Assembly: GCA_959347345.1 (NCBI GenBank)
Contig: OY365738.1
Coordinates: 1,426,001-1,490,000 of the forward strand
DNA length: 64,000 bases
Direction of reading: 5' to 3'
Origin: an uncultured Amylibacter sp.
GTDB taxonomy: Bacteria > Pseudomonadota > Alphaproteobacteria > Rhodobacterales > Rhodobacteraceae
Below the pieces are notes generated by a model that had not been told where the DNA came from, did no database searches, and worked only from the letters and a program-made list of their open reading frames with translations. How positions within the stretch are numbered: position 1 is the stretch's first letter; every line of letters begins with the position of its first letter. Positions 44,601 to 54,253 of the stretch are shown here, one piece after another. Both the position numbers and the translations under genes were made by a program.

Positions 44601-45872
44601 ATGAAACAGGGGCAAACCGATATAATTTTGTCACGTCTGATGGCGTTGCATCCAAAGATAATAGACCTGTCGCTCGACCGTGTTTTGGCTCTGCTGGATA
44701 AGCTGGGCAATCCGCATCACACGCTGCCTCCCGTTATTCATATAGCTGGTACGAACGGCAAGGGCTCAACTTTGGCGTTTCTGCGTGCAGGGTTGGAGGC
44801 TGCTGGCAATCGCGTCCATGCCTATACTTCCCCCCATTTGGTACGGTTTGCAGAGCGGATTCGCATAGATGGGCAACTGATTTCCGATGCCGCCTTACAG
44901 GCGGTTTTGAACGAGTGCGAACAGGCGAACGCGGGTGCGCCGATTACTTATTTTGAAATAACCACCTGCGCGGCGTTGCTGGCGTTTTCGCGGTGTCCTG
45001 CTGATTATGTTTTGCTGGAAGTCGGGCTGGGCGGGCGTTTGGATGCAACGAATGTGATTGACGAGCCCACCGCCGTTATGATTGCCCCGATTTCGCTGGA
45101 TCATCAGCAGTATTTGGGCGATACTTTGGCGGAAATTGCTTTTGAAAAGGCTGGGATATTAAAACGCAATACCTTCTGTGTTGTTGCCCCGCAGGAGGAT
45201 GCGGCGATGGAAGTGATAGAAAAATGCGCGCGCGAATCCTATGCGACTTTGCAGGTTTATGGGCAGCATTGGCATGCGTGGGAAGAGAATAATCGCCTTA
45301 TTTTCCAAGATGAAAATGGGTTGTTGGATTTGCCGATGCCTAGGCTGGCGGGGGCGCATCAGGTTTTGAACGCGGGGGCGGCTTTGGCAATGATGCGATT
45401 GTTGCATGTGCGCGAAGAGTCGGCTTATCAAGGGGCAGTGCAGAATGTGGAATGGCCTGGGCGGTTGCAGAAATTGACGGAGGGTGCGTTTGCGGGTTTG
45501 GATGCAGAGGTTTGGCTGGACGGCGGGCATAATCCATCGGCGGCGGTGGCGTTGGGGGAGAGCCTATCTGCCTTGCCCGCCCGCCCGCTTTATTTGATTG
45601 TCGGGATGTTAAAGACCAAGGATGTGGCGGGGTATTTCACCGCCCTTGCGCCCTTGGTGAAGGGGGTTTATAGCGTCAGCATCCCTGGTGAAGACGCCAC
45701 CCTCAGCGCCGATGAAACGGCGGAGGCGGCACGCGGGGCAGGGCTATCGGCAGTGGCGGCTGTGGATGTGCAAGGCGCGATTGATGATATTATAGCGGTG
45801 GATGCGCATGCGCGGATTGTGATTTGTGGGTCGCTTTATTTGGCGGGCGCTGTTTTAGCGATTAACGATTAA
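44601..45872 (+). CDS. folC: Bifunctional folylpolyglutamate/dihydrofolate synthase
   Basis: Mur-ligase family enzyme adding glutamate to folates. 423 aa from ATG 44601, 25 bases after accD; the frame is open upstream into accD. P-loop VIHIAGTNGKGSTLAFLRAG, YTSPHLVRFAERIRIDG, LLEVGLGGRLDATNVID and WLDGGHNPSAAVALG are diagnostic. The last codons (Leu-Ala-Ile-Asn-Asp-stop) are encoded by the first units of a heptamer array, so the repeat has defined the C-terminus. Confidence 0.94.
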   Translation: MKQGQTDIILSRLMALHPKIIDLSLDRVLALLDKLGNPHHTLPPVIHIAGTNGKGSTLAFLRAGLEAAGNRVHAYTSPHLVRFAERIRIDGQLISDAALQAVLNECEQANAGAPITYFEITTCAALLAFSRCPADYVLLEVGLGGRLDATNVIDEPTAVMIAPISLDHQQYLGDTLAEIAFEKAGILKRNTFCVVAPQEDAAMEVIEKCARESYATLQVYGQHWHAWEENNRLIFQDENGLLDLPMPRLAGAHQVLNAGAALAMMRLLHVREESAYQGAVQNVEWPGRLQKLTEGAFAGLDAEVWLDGGHNPSAAVALGESLSALPARPLYLIVGMLKTKDVAGYFTALAPLVKGVYSVSIPGEDATLSADETAEAARGAGLSAVAAVDVQGAIDDIIAVDAHARIVICGSLYLAGAVLAIND

Positions 45873-46270
45873 CGATTAACGATTAGTGGGGGCTTTTGTG
45901 CATATAGAGCTTTTTCTTGCGAAAAAGCCCATACACAAAAGCCTTTGGTTACAAGATGATAAGATTATCATAAATTTACTATCTGGAATAACAAGATTAT
46001 AGATTGGATTATTTGCAAAGAATACTTGGGAAGTGGTGATAGGTTTGCTCTAAATTTATTTAGGCTGTGCCTAGATGCTTGGACAGGCTTTAGCCATAAA
46101 ACCCCGTCCGCCCAAGCCTCGCAGAGGGGTGGGCGGGCGGGAAGCCCGAACGAAGGGGCTTGCCCCCAAGTGAGGGCGAAACAAAAAACCTCCGCTCTTA
46201 ACTTCTAATAACGAACCCACAATTCTTAATAACCAATCATTCATCGTTAATCGTTAATCATTAATCGTTC
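45856..46270 (-). repeat. MITE-like element, copy 2 (inverted relative to 33.1 kb copy)
   Basis: About 415 bp. Reading the minus strand gives the same order as the 33.1 kb copy: GATGAATGATTGGTTATTA, GAGGTTTTTTGTT, GCCCGCCCGCCCACCCCTCT, CAAGTATTCTTTGCAAATAA, CCAGATAGTAAATTTAT, and the end hairpin with GGCTTTTGTGTATGGGCTTT. Heptamer arrays TTAACGA (45856-45887) and the inverse (46230-46270) form its ends. The left array overlaps the folC stop and the right one abuts the carB promoter. No gene inside. Confidence 0.85.
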
Positions 46271-46278
46271 AAACCCCC

Positions 46279-46307
46279 TTGAACTTCCCCCACTAAACCG
46301 TTAAAAC
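46279..46307 (+). promoter_or_regulatory. Predicted promoter of carB
   Basis: TTGAAC, 17 bp spacer beginning TTCCCCC, then TAAAAC. It lies 8 bases after the array end and 36 bases before the ATG. Confidence 0.5.
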
Positions 46308-46343
46308 CCCGCTAACCACTCACCCCTACCCCCTAAAAAAACC

Positions 46344-49300
46344 ATGCCCAAAAGAACAGATATTGACACGATTATCATCATCGGCGCGGGGCCGATTATC
46401 ATCGGTCAAGCCTGCGAGTTTGATTATTCCGGCACTCAAGCCTGCAAAGCTCTGCGGGCAGAGGGTTATCGCATCGTCCTCGTAAACTCCAACCCTGCCA
46501 CGATTATGACCGACCCTGATATGGCGGACGCGACCTATATCGAACCCATCACCCCTGCCGTGGTTGCCCGTATCATTGAAACCGAATGCGCCAAACATCC
46601 CACCGCCCGCGTCGCGTTATTGCCAACCATGGGCGGGCAAACTGCCCTAAACACCGCCCTTGATTTGGATAAGGACGGCACGCTCAAACGCCACAATATA
46701 ACTATGATAGGCGCAGACCGCAACGCCATTGAAATGGCAGAAGACCGCCAGCTTTTCCGTGCCGCTATGGACAGATTGGGTATAGAATCGCCCCGCGCCA
46801 CGATTGCCGAAACCCTGCCCCAAGCCCTCGCCGCGATGCAGGATATCGGCTTGCCCGCCGTGATTCGCCCCGCCTTTACGATGGGTGGCACAGGCGGGGG
46901 GATAGCCCACACCGCCGCGGAATACGAAAAGATTTGTGCGCAGGGGCTGGATGCCTCGCCCGCGTCCCAGATATTGATTGATGAATCGCTGGTGGGCTGG
47001 AAAGAATACGAAATGGAGGTCGTTCGTGACACTGCCGATAACGCTATTATCGTGTGTTCCATTGAAAATATAGACCCTATGGGCGTGCATACGGGCGATA
47101 GTATCACGGTCGCCCCCGCCCTGACCCTAACCGATAAAGAATACCAATGGATGCGCACCGAATCCATCAATATATTGCGTGAAATTGGCGTGGAAACGGG
47201 CGGCTCTAACGTGCAATGGGCGATAGACCCCGCAACCGGGCGCATGGTGGTGATAGAGATGAACCCAAGGGTTTCGCGCTCTTCCGCCTTGGCATCAAAG
47301 GCAACGGGCTTCCCCATCGCCAAAATCGCGGCAAAGCTGGCGGTTGGCTATACGCTGGATGAGCTGGCGAATGATATCACCCAAACCACCCCAGCCTCTT
47401 TTGAACCCAGTATTGATTATATCGTCACCAAAATCCCCCGTTTCACCTTTGAAAAATTCCTTGGGGCAGAGGAAAACCTGACAACCGCGATGAAATCGGT
47501 CGGCGAAGCTATGGCGATTGGGCGGACTATCCATGAATCCTTGCAAAAAGCGTTGTGCTCGCTGGAAACGAATTTGACTGGATTTGATGATATAGAGATT
47601 AAAGGCGCACCCGATAAATCCGCGATTATTACCGCGATTTCCGCGCAAACCCCAAAACGGTTGCTGTTAATAGCCCAAGCGATGCGGGAAGGTTTGACCG
47701 ATAAAGACATCCACAAAGCCACCTATTTTGACCCGTGGTTTCTGGCGCGAATCCGTGAAATCATAGATATGGAGTCGGTAATTAAAACCCATGGTTTGCC
47801 CGATGATGCGGGCGGTTTGCGGCGGATTAAAATGATGGGGTTTTCGGACGCTCGGCTGGCGATTTTAACCGATACGCCCGAACAGGATATCCGCACCTTG
47901 CGTCATAACGCTGGTATTCGCGCCGTTTTCAAACGGATTGATACCTGCGCGGCAGAGTTTGAATCGCAAACTCCCTATATGTATTCCACCTATGAAACCC
48001 CCGCCATGGACAGTGTGGAATGCGATTCCCACCCCACCGATAATAAAAAAATAGTCATTCTGGGCGGTGGTCCAAACCGCATTGGGCAGGGGATAGAGTT
48101 TGATTATTGCTGTTGTCATGCCTGTTATGCTCTGTCCGCACAGGGCTATGAAACGATTATGATTAACTGCAATCCAGAGACTGTGTCAACCGATTACGAC
48201 ACCTCTGATAGGTTATATTTTGAACCGTTAAGTTTGGAACATGTGCTGGAAATCCTCCATACCGAGCAAAAGAACGGCACGCTTTGCGGGGTGATTGTGC
48301 AGTTCGGCGGGCAGACTCCTTTGAAACTGGCAGAGGGGTTGGAGGCGGCTGGAATCCCCATCCTAGGAACTTCCCCCGATGCCATTGATTTGGCCGAAGA
48401 CCGCGAGCGTTTTCAAAAACTGCTGGAAAACCTGCACCTGAAACAGCCGCAAAACGGCATTGCCCATAATGATGATGAAGCGATAGCGATAGCCGCCCAT
48501 CTGGGCTATCCTTTGGTGATTCGCCCGTCCTATGTTCTGGGCGGTCGTGCGATGGAGATTATTTACAATGACGAGTCCCTGCATCGTTATATCCGAGAGG
48601 CTGTCCGCGTGTCTGGTAAAAATCCGGTTTTGCTGGATAGGTATTTGGTCGGCGCGATAGAGGTGGATGTTGATGCCTTATGTGACGGAGTCGATGTCCA
48701 TGTCGCGGGGATTATGCAGCATATTGAGGAGGCAGGGATTCACTCGGGCGATAGCGCGTGTTGCCTACCGCCCTATTCCCTGTCCGCCGATATTATTGAA
48801 AAAATGACCGCGCAAACCCGTGCTATGGCACTGGGGCTGGGGGTTGTTGGGCTGATGAATGTGCAGTTTGCCATCCAAGCGGACGAGGTTTTTATATTAG
48901 AGGTCAATCCCCGTGCATCGCGCACCGTGCCGTTTGTTGCTAAGGCGGTGAATTCCCCAATCGCCGCGATTGCCGCGCGGATTATGGCGGGCGAGCGGTT
49001 ATCTGATTTTGATTTGAAATCCCCTGTGCCTGCGCATTTCGCGGTGAAAGAGGCTGTTTTGCCGTTCAATCGTTTCCCAGGGGTTGATCCTCTGTTGGGG
49101 CCCGAAATGCGGTCAACGGGTGAAGTGATGGGTTTGGATGTCAGCTTTGAGCGGGCGTTTTACAAGGCGCAACTGGGCGCGGGTGTGGTTTTGCCAGACG
49201 GCGGGACGGTGTTTATTTCTATTAAAGAAGAGGATAAATCCGCGACGATGCTAGAGGCGGCGAAGATTTTGTTTGATTTGGGGTTTGATATTTTGGCAAC

Positions 49301-49601
49301 ATCGGGAACGTCTGCTTGGTTGGATGAAAATAGCGTGGGTAATACTTTGGTTTTGAAAGGATACGAGGGCTCGCCGAATATCGTGGATAAATTGCGGGCA
49401 GGTGAGGTGGATTTGATTTTGAACACCACCACGCCCAATCAAAAGATGATTGAGGATAGCAAAGATATTCGCGCGGCGGCGTTGCGTGGCAAGATCCCGT
49501 ATTGCACGACCGCGGCGGCAGGGAACGCAACCGCACGGGCTATCCTGACGATGCGGAACGGCGAGATGACGGTGAGTGCGTTGCAGGATTACGGGGTGTG
49601 A
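46344..49601 (+). CDS. carB: Carbamoyl-phosphate synthase large subunit
   Basis: Makes carbamoyl phosphate for pyrimidine and arginine synthesis. 1085 aa, full length. Two homologous ATP-grasp halves: [20 protein letters not shown] opens the first and [20 protein letters not shown] the second (about residue 570). A C-terminal MGS-like allosteric domain follows ([36 protein letters not shown]). carA is not adjacent, so the two subunits are encoded apart. Confidence 0.97.
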   Translation: MPKRTDIDTIIIIGAGPIIIGQACEFDYSGTQACKALRAEGYRIVLVNSNPATIMTDPDMADATYIEPITPAVVARIIETECAKHPTARVALLPTMGGQTALNTALDLDKDGTLKRHNITMIGADRNAIEMAEDRQLFRAAMDRLGIESPRATIAETLPQALAAMQDIGLPAVIRPAFTMGGTGGGIAHTAAEYEKICAQGLDASPASQILIDESLVGWKEYEMEVVRDTADNAIIVCSIENIDPMGVHTGDSITVAPALTLTDKEYQWMRTESINILREIGVETGGSNVQWAIDPATGRMVVIEMNPRVSRSSALASKATGFPIAKIAAKLAVGYTLDELANDITQTTPASFEPSIDYIVTKIPRFTFEKFLGAEENLTTAMKSVGEAMAIGRTIHESLQKALCSLETNLTGFDDIEIKGAPDKSAIITAISAQTPKRLLLIAQAMREGLTDKDIHKATYFDPWFLARIREIIDMESVIKTHGLPDDAGGLRRIKMMGFSDARLAILTDTPEQDIRTLRHNAGIRAVFKRIDTCAAEFESQTPYMYSTYETPAMDSVECDSHPTDNKKIVILGGGPNRIGQGIEFDYCCCHACYALSAQGYETIMINCNPETVSTDYDTSDRLYFEPLSLEHVLEILHTEQKNGTLCGVIVQFGGQTPLKLAEGLEAAGIPILGTSPDAIDLAEDRERFQKLLENLHLKQPQNGIAHNDDEAIAIAAHLGYPLVIRPSYVLGGRAMEIIYNDESLHRYIREAVRVSGKNPVLLDRYLVGAIEVDVDALCDGVDVHVAGIMQHIEEAGIHSGDSACCLPPYSLSADIIEKMTAQTRAMALGLGVVGLMNVQFAIQADEVFILEVNPRASRTVPFVAKAVNSPIAAIAARIMAGERLSDFDLKSPVPAHFAVKEAVLPFNRFPGVDPLLGPEMRSTGEVMGLDVSFERAFYKAQLGAGVVLPDGGTVFISIKEEDKSATMLEAAKILFDLGFDILATSGTSAWLDENSVGNTLVLKGYEGSPNIVDKLRAGEVDLILNTTTPNQKMIEDSKDIRAAALRGKIPYCTTAAAGNATARAILTMRNGEMTVSALQDYGV

Positions 49602-49740
49602 ATGGTGAATTATGAATGGTGAATGGTGAATTATTGGTTGTTCTTGTTATCCGTTATCTAAAATAATTGGAGTTCGTTATTTTAGGAAAGAAATTTGCCA
49701 CAAAACCCAATTCACAATTCATAATTCACCATTCACAACT
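49602..49740. repeat. Inverted repeat pair downstream of carB
   Basis: GAATGGTGAATTATGAATGG with more GTGAAT units (49602-49636) and the inverse AATTCATAATTCACCATTCA (49709-49740) flank about 70 bp. A second repeat family, distinct in sequence from the TTAGTGA arrays but likewise starting at a gene end. It can fold into a long hairpin. Confidence 0.75.
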
Positions 49741-49744
49741 CATC

Positions 49745-49773
49745 TTGCGGTTTGACAAATCCCATGCTATACT
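49745..49773 (+). promoter_or_regulatory. Predicted promoter of tolB
   Basis: TTGCGG, 17 bp spacer, TATACT. The -10 box ends only 9 bases before the ATG, so the message may have almost no leader. Confidence 0.55.
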
Positions 49774-49782
49774 CACCCGCAA

Positions 49783-51156
49783 ATGACCCTACGACACCGC
49801 TTTTTATTCATATTCACCCTGCTTGCATCCCTACTGGGCTTTGTGCAAGCCAGCCCCGCACAAACCCCGCTCCGCCTTGAAATCACCCAAGGCGTGATTG
49901 AAACCCTGCCCTTTGCTATGCCAACCTTTATCACAAAGGAGCAACGCAATGATACCACCCACACCCTCACGCCAAAGGACAGCGATTCAAACGCCGCCAT
50001 TCTGCGTTTTAACATGCAACAAGTGATAACCAACGATTTGATTAACACGGGTCTGCTCCGCCTTGTTCCGCGTGAAGCCTATATCGGTCAGCCAACCGAT
50101 TTATCCCTTGCCCCGACCTTCGCGAACTGGAAAGCCATTAACGCCCAAGCCTTAATAATAGCCGAATTGGACGTGCAAGGCGATTCCATGACCTTTCGGT
50201 TTCGCCTGTATGATGTGTTTTCGGGTGCGGAGCTGGGCGAGGGTATTCAATTTGGCACAAATATCGATAATTGGCGGCGGATTGCCCATAAATCCGCCGA
50301 TATTATCTACGCTCGCCTAACCGGAGAATCGGGCTATTTTGACAGCCGACTGGCGTTTATTGCTGAGGATGGTAAAAAGAACGCCCGCACGAAACGCCTT
50401 GCTATTATGGATTATGACGGGGCAAACCTGACCTATCTTACGAATGATAATGCGATAGTCCTATCGCCTCGGTTTTCGCCCAATGGCAGGGAAATCGTCT
50501 ATACCAGCTATGAAACGGGTCGCCCGCAAATCTTTCTGGTTGATATCACCACAGGTGAAAAACGCCTGTTGGATAATGACGCGGGCATGTCCTTTTCCCC
50601 ACGTTTTTCCCCCGATGGCTTGCAGGTTTTGCTGTCCTTATCAACAAACGGAAACGCCGATATTTACCTGCTGGATTTGATTAGCGGGCAAAAACAGCAA
50701 ATCACCAATACGGCAGCGATTGAGACTTCACCCAGCTTTTCCCCCGATGGTACGCAGATTGTCTTTGAATCAGACCGTGGCGGGCAACAGCAAATCTATG
50801 TTATGCCCGCTTTTGGTGGCGCGGCAAAACGGATTAGCTTTGGCACAGGTCGCTATGGCACCCCCGTTTGGTCGCCACGCGGCGATAGTATCGCCTTTAC
50901 TAAAATCAGCGGCGGGCAGTTTCACATTGGTGTGATGCGCACGGATGGCACAAAGGAACGCTTGCTCACACGCGGGTTTTTGGACGAATCACCGACTTGG
51001 TCGCCGAATGGGCGGGTGATTATGTTCACACGGCAGTTCGCGGGTAGTGAGGGTGCAGTGTATCTTTATTCCGTTGATATCACGGGGCGCAATGTAAAAA
51101 GAGTCCCCACACCCGCCTTTGCCACGGATGCGTCTTGGTCGGGGTTGCGTCCCTAG
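49783..51156 (+). CDS. tolB: Tol-Pal system periplasmic protein TolB
   Basis: Periplasmic beta-propeller that links Tol proteins to Pal during outer-membrane constriction. 457 aa. Signal peptide FLFIFTLLASLLGFVQAS with cleavage near AQA. The N-terminal TolB domain contains VPREAYIGQP. Six PD40-like blades repeat the pattern PRFSPNGREIVYTS, PRFSPDGLQVLLSL, PSFSPDGTQIVFES and PVWSPRGDSIAFTK. tolQRA, normally upstream, are missing here; carB precedes. Confidence 0.95.
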   Translation: MTLRHRFLFIFTLLASLLGFVQASPAQTPLRLEITQGVIETLPFAMPTFITKEQRNDTTHTLTPKDSDSNAAILRFNMQQVITNDLINTGLLRLVPREAYIGQPTDLSLAPTFANWKAINAQALIIAELDVQGDSMTFRFRLYDVFSGAELGEGIQFGTNIDNWRRIAHKSADIIYARLTGESGYFDSRLAFIAEDGKKNARTKRLAIMDYDGANLTYLTNDNAIVLSPRFSPNGREIVYTSYETGRPQIFLVDITTGEKRLLDNDAGMSFSPRFSPDGLQVLLSLSTNGNADIYLLDLISGQKQQITNTAAIETSPSFSPDGTQIVFESDRGGQQQIYVMPAFGGAAKRISFGTGRYGTPVWSPRGDSIAFTKISGGQFHIGVMRTDGTKERLLTRGFLDESPTWSPNGRVIMFTRQFAGSEGAVYLYSVDITGRNVKRVPTPAFATDASWSGLRP

Positions 51157-51248
51157 CGTTTTCGCGGTAAAGTGGGCTATGTTAATCCACCGTTTTGTTA
51201 TTAAACGGGGGAGAAACGCAAACTATAAAATAAAAAAGAGGGCAAATC

Positions 51249-51752
51249 ATGCACCACACACACAAAAACCTATCCCTGAAAATCCTATTGGTCGGGGCAA
51301 GCCTGCTTGCTTTGGCTGCCTGTCAGCCCAAAGAAGACCGACAAGCGGGGGAAGATTCTAACATATCCCAAAACGCGCTTGACCCCGCCACGGCTGCTTA
51401 TTTTAAGGAAACCGTGGGCGACCGCGTGTATTTCGCCATAAATGAATCGCGTTTATCGCCAGAAGGCATTGCCCTGCTGGACGAACAAGCCGATTGGTTA
51501 TTGGAAAACAGCCGCGTGACTATTTTAATAGAAGGTCACACGGATGAGCAAGGCACACGCGAATATAACTTGGCACTTGGCGCAAGACGGGCGGCTTCGG
51601 TGCAGAATTATCTGGTCAGCCGAGGCATTCCGTTTAACCGTATGCGCACGATTACTTACGGTAAGGAACGCCCCGATTCGCTGTGTTCCAATGAAACATG
51701 TTATAGCGAAAATCGCCGTGGTGTGACCGTTTTGGATGGTGGCAGTTTTTAA
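51249..51752 (+). CDS. pal: Peptidoglycan-associated lipoprotein Pal
   Basis: Outer-membrane lipoprotein that grips peptidoglycan and cycles with TolB. 167 aa. Lipobox LLALAAC at the signal end. An OmpA-like C-terminal domain has YFAINESRLSPEGIALLDEQ and ILIEGHTDEQGTREYNLALG, with the diaminopimelate-binding Asp and Arg of that fold. Ten bases before cpoB. Confidence 0.96.
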   Translation: MHHTHKNLSLKILLVGASLLALAACQPKEDRQAGEDSNISQNALDPATAAYFKETVGDRVYFAINESRLSPEGIALLDEQADWLLENSRVTILIEGHTDEQGTREYNLALGARRAASVQNYLVSRGIPFNRMRTITYGKERPDSLCSNETCYSENRRGVTVLDGGSF

Positions 51753-51761
51753 GGGATAAGG

Positions 51762-52775
51762 ATGATGAAACATCTGTGGTCGCGCCCTTGTTTAAAGGGT
51801 GCTCGTTTATGGCAATCTCGTTTATGCCTGTTGGCATGTCTTGTTTTGATAATGGGGCATGCCCCGCCCGTTTTTGCCCAAGATGAGCCTCTTCAAGACG
51901 AATCCGCCCAAAACGAATCTCTTCAAGATGCGGGCGAACTGATAGAGGCGGAGTTGCAAAAACAGCAAATCCTAACCCGCATGCGTCAAGATATCGTTAA
52001 TCTGCAAGACCAGATTGAGGAACTTCGCGACGATTTACGCACCGCCCTTGAAACCCAACGCGGCGGTCGTAAAAAACGCGAACGCAACGCCACCAAAATC
52101 CAAGGCATGGCTATCCGCCTTGATGATATGGAAGTCGCCTTGCGCGAAATCACGGGCGGGTTTGAAACTTTGCAATATAAAATAGAACGCCGATTGGAAC
52201 GCGCCACCAATCAGTTGGAAGATTTGGAATACAGAGTGGTCGAGCTGGAAGGCGGCGATATATCGCAATTCGCCAAACAGCCCGAACCCGAACCCGATAT
52301 TATCATAACCGCCGATGCTGCCGCCGAACCCGAATCAAACGCGGATACCTTTGCCACGCTTGCCCCCGCCCCCGCCGAGATGGTTTTGGATGAGGCTGAA
52401 CGCGATAGCTATGATCGCGCGATAAAAACCTTTGAAAACAATATATTACCCGCGGCGGAGGGGCAATTTACCCTGTTTATCCAAAAATACCCGCAGAGCG
52501 ACCTTGGCGCGGATGCCCATTATTGGTTGGGCGAAGCACAGGCTCGGCAGGAAAAATGGGACTTGGCGACCAGCAATTATTTGAACAGTTTGCAGTATAA
52601 ACCAGCGGGGCGGTATGGGGCGAATGCTCTGCTTGGCTATGGTTTGGGGTTGTGGCGTGATGAACAGGAAGAGCCAGCCTGTCGGATGTTATCCTTGATG
52701 GAACACCGCTATCCTGCCGAGGGATTGATGATTGAACAAGCACAGATTAAGGGCTTGGAAATAGGCTGTCCATGA
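51762..52775 (+). CDS. cpoB: Cell division coordinator CpoB (YbgF family)
   Basis: Periplasmic partner of TolA that coordinates peptidoglycan synthesis with outer-membrane constriction. 337 aa. Signal peptide with ACLVLIMGHAPPVFAQ. A long coiled coil (ILTRMRQDIVNLQDQIEELR onward, about 65-165) is the trimerisation part. An acidic Pro/Ala linker follows, then TPR repeats (AIKTFENNILPAAEGQFTLF, SDLGADAHYWLGEAQARQEK). Last of the tolB-pal-cpoB run. Confidence 0.93.
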   Translation: MMKHLWSRPCLKGARLWQSRLCLLACLVLIMGHAPPVFAQDEPLQDESAQNESLQDAGELIEAELQKQQILTRMRQDIVNLQDQIEELRDDLRTALETQRGGRKKRERNATKIQGMAIRLDDMEVALREITGGFETLQYKIERRLERATNQLEDLEYRVVELEGGDISQFAKQPEPEPDIIITADAAAEPESNADTFATLAPAPAEMVLDEAERDSYDRAIKTFENNILPAAEGQFTLFIQKYPQSDLGADAHYWLGEAQARQEKWDLATSNYLNSLQYKPAGRYGANALLGYGLGLWRDEQEEPACRMLSLMEHRYPAEGLMIEQAQIKGLEIGCP

Positions 52776-52814
52776 GTGTGGGAACATGAGTGTGAAAACA
52801 CAGAGGGCAAAAGC

Positions 52815-54152
52815 ATGGCGGGCAAAAACATGAGTGTGGAAACTTTGGTGGGTGAGGCAGGCGACTCGCCCCTTACGATTTTAAAAACTTTCCTTGCCAA
52901 ACAGGATTTGCCGAGTAGCGGTGCTAAAGGCGGTATCGGTATTGCCGTCTCTGGCGGGGGCGATTCTATGGCATTATTGGTGGCATTGGCGGCGTATTGC
53001 AGGCAAACCAACACCCCGCTACACGCCGCCACGGTTCATCATCACTTGCGCCCAGAGGCGGACGATGACATAGTTCTCGTGCAATCGGTTTGCGCCGATT
53101 TATCCATCCCCCACGCTGTTTTATCTTGGCAGGATTGGGACGGGCAGGGCAATTTGCAAGCCCACGCACGGATGGCTCGGCGGCATTTAATTGCTGAATG
53201 GGCGCGGGGGCTGGGGCTATCGGCGGTTTTAATCGCCCACACCGCCGATGATGTGATTGAAACCTTTGTGATTCGTTTGGCACGGGGTTCAGGCGTTGAT
53301 GGGCTGGCAATAATGCGCGATAGGTTTTTGGCGCAGGGGGTTTTGTGGTTGCGTCCGTTTTTATCTGTTTCACGGGCGGCTTTGCGCGATTATTTGCGTG
53401 AAAAAAACGTGTCTTGGGCAGAGGACAGCACGAATGAGGATGAAATCTTTGAGCGGGTTCGTGTGCGCAAAGCCCTGCCAGAGCTGGCAAAACTGGGCAT
53501 AGACCCCGCACGGATTTACACAACTGCGCAGGATTTGGCGGGGGCAAGGCAAGCGTTGGATTACCGCGTTCGGCAACTGATGGCGACCCATATTCGTGTT
53601 GAAAAAACTGGCAGTTTGCGGGTTGATTGGCAGGGCTTATCCGCCGAGCCGTTTGATTTCCAAAGACGGGTTTTGATGCAGTGTTTTGGATTTATTGCGG
53701 GGTCGGGTTATCCGCCACGTGCCACGGCTATGACTGCGTTGTTTCAGCATTTAACCGAGGGCAAACGATCGACTTTGGCAGGGTGTATTGTCGGGTTTGT
53801 AGGCGCGGATTTAGAAATATCACGCGAGCCAAAGGCAATGCCTATTTGTGATGTTTTGCCCGAGGTTTTAGGCGAGGCTTTTGTCTATGATAATAATTGG
53901 CAGATTGAAATCACGGGGGATGCGGGAGATATAGCAGGAATGCAACTACGCCCTTTGGGTGAAACTGGGATTATGCTGTGTAAAAACTGGCGCGATGCGG
54001 GACTTTCCCGCCAAGCCTTGTCCGCCACACCCGCCCTATGGCAAGGCGATAGCCTTATCGCCGCACCGTTCCTACCCGATGCAAATAACGCGGATAAATC
54101 TGTTTTGATTAAATGCGTTTTTAATTGTGAATCATTTACCCCTAACACCTAA
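52815..54152 (+). CDS. tilS: tRNA(Ile)-lysidine synthase
   Basis: Modifies C34 of tRNA-Ile(CAU) to lysidine so that it reads AUA. About 445 aa. PP-loop GIAVSGGGDSMALLVALAAY, then ATVHHHLRPEADDDIVLVQS, AHTADDVIETFVIRLARGSG and WAEDSTNEDEIFERVRVRKA are characteristic. The start is uncertain: GTG 52776 follows the cpoB stop directly, while ATG 52815 has GAGGG upstream and is preferred. Three near-copies of CATGAGTGTGGAA occur at 52771-52841. Confidence 0.92.
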   Translation: MAGKNMSVETLVGEAGDSPLTILKTFLAKQDLPSSGAKGGIGIAVSGGGDSMALLVALAAYCRQTNTPLHAATVHHHLRPEADDDIVLVQSVCADLSIPHAVLSWQDWDGQGNLQAHARMARRHLIAEWARGLGLSAVLIAHTADDVIETFVIRLARGSGVDGLAIMRDRFLAQGVLWLRPFLSVSRAALRDYLREKNVSWAEDSTNEDEIFERVRVRKALPELAKLGIDPARIYTTAQDLAGARQALDYRVRQLMATHIRVEKTGSLRVDWQGLSAEPFDFQRRVLMQCFGFIAGSGYPPRATAMTALFQHLTEGKRSTLAGCIVGFVGADLEISREPKAMPICDVLPEVLGEAFVYDNNWQIEITGDAGDIAGMQLRPLGETGIMLCKNWRDAGLSRQALSATPALWQGDSLIAAPFLPDANNADKSVLIKCVFNCESFTPNT

Positions 54153-54169
54153 TCGTTAAAAACTGAGCC

Positions 54170-54198
54170 TTGATATTTTGTTAAACATTCGCTATATT
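54170..54198 (+). promoter_or_regulatory. Predicted promoter of ftsH
   Basis: TTGATA, 17 bp spacer, TATATT, 55 bases before the ftsH start. A good match to a sigma-70-type promoter, so ftsH can be expressed independently of the tol-tilS transcript. Confidence 0.65.
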
Positions 54199-54253
54199 CA
54201 CACCAACCCTGCCGCGCCCGAGACCGCGCACAACTTTAATAAGGAACTCCCCT

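Noticed and set aside
46026..46208. Plus-strand frame of 60 codons between folC and carB
   Set aside because: Lies wholly inside the repeat element; the corresponding frame is not kept in the other copy.
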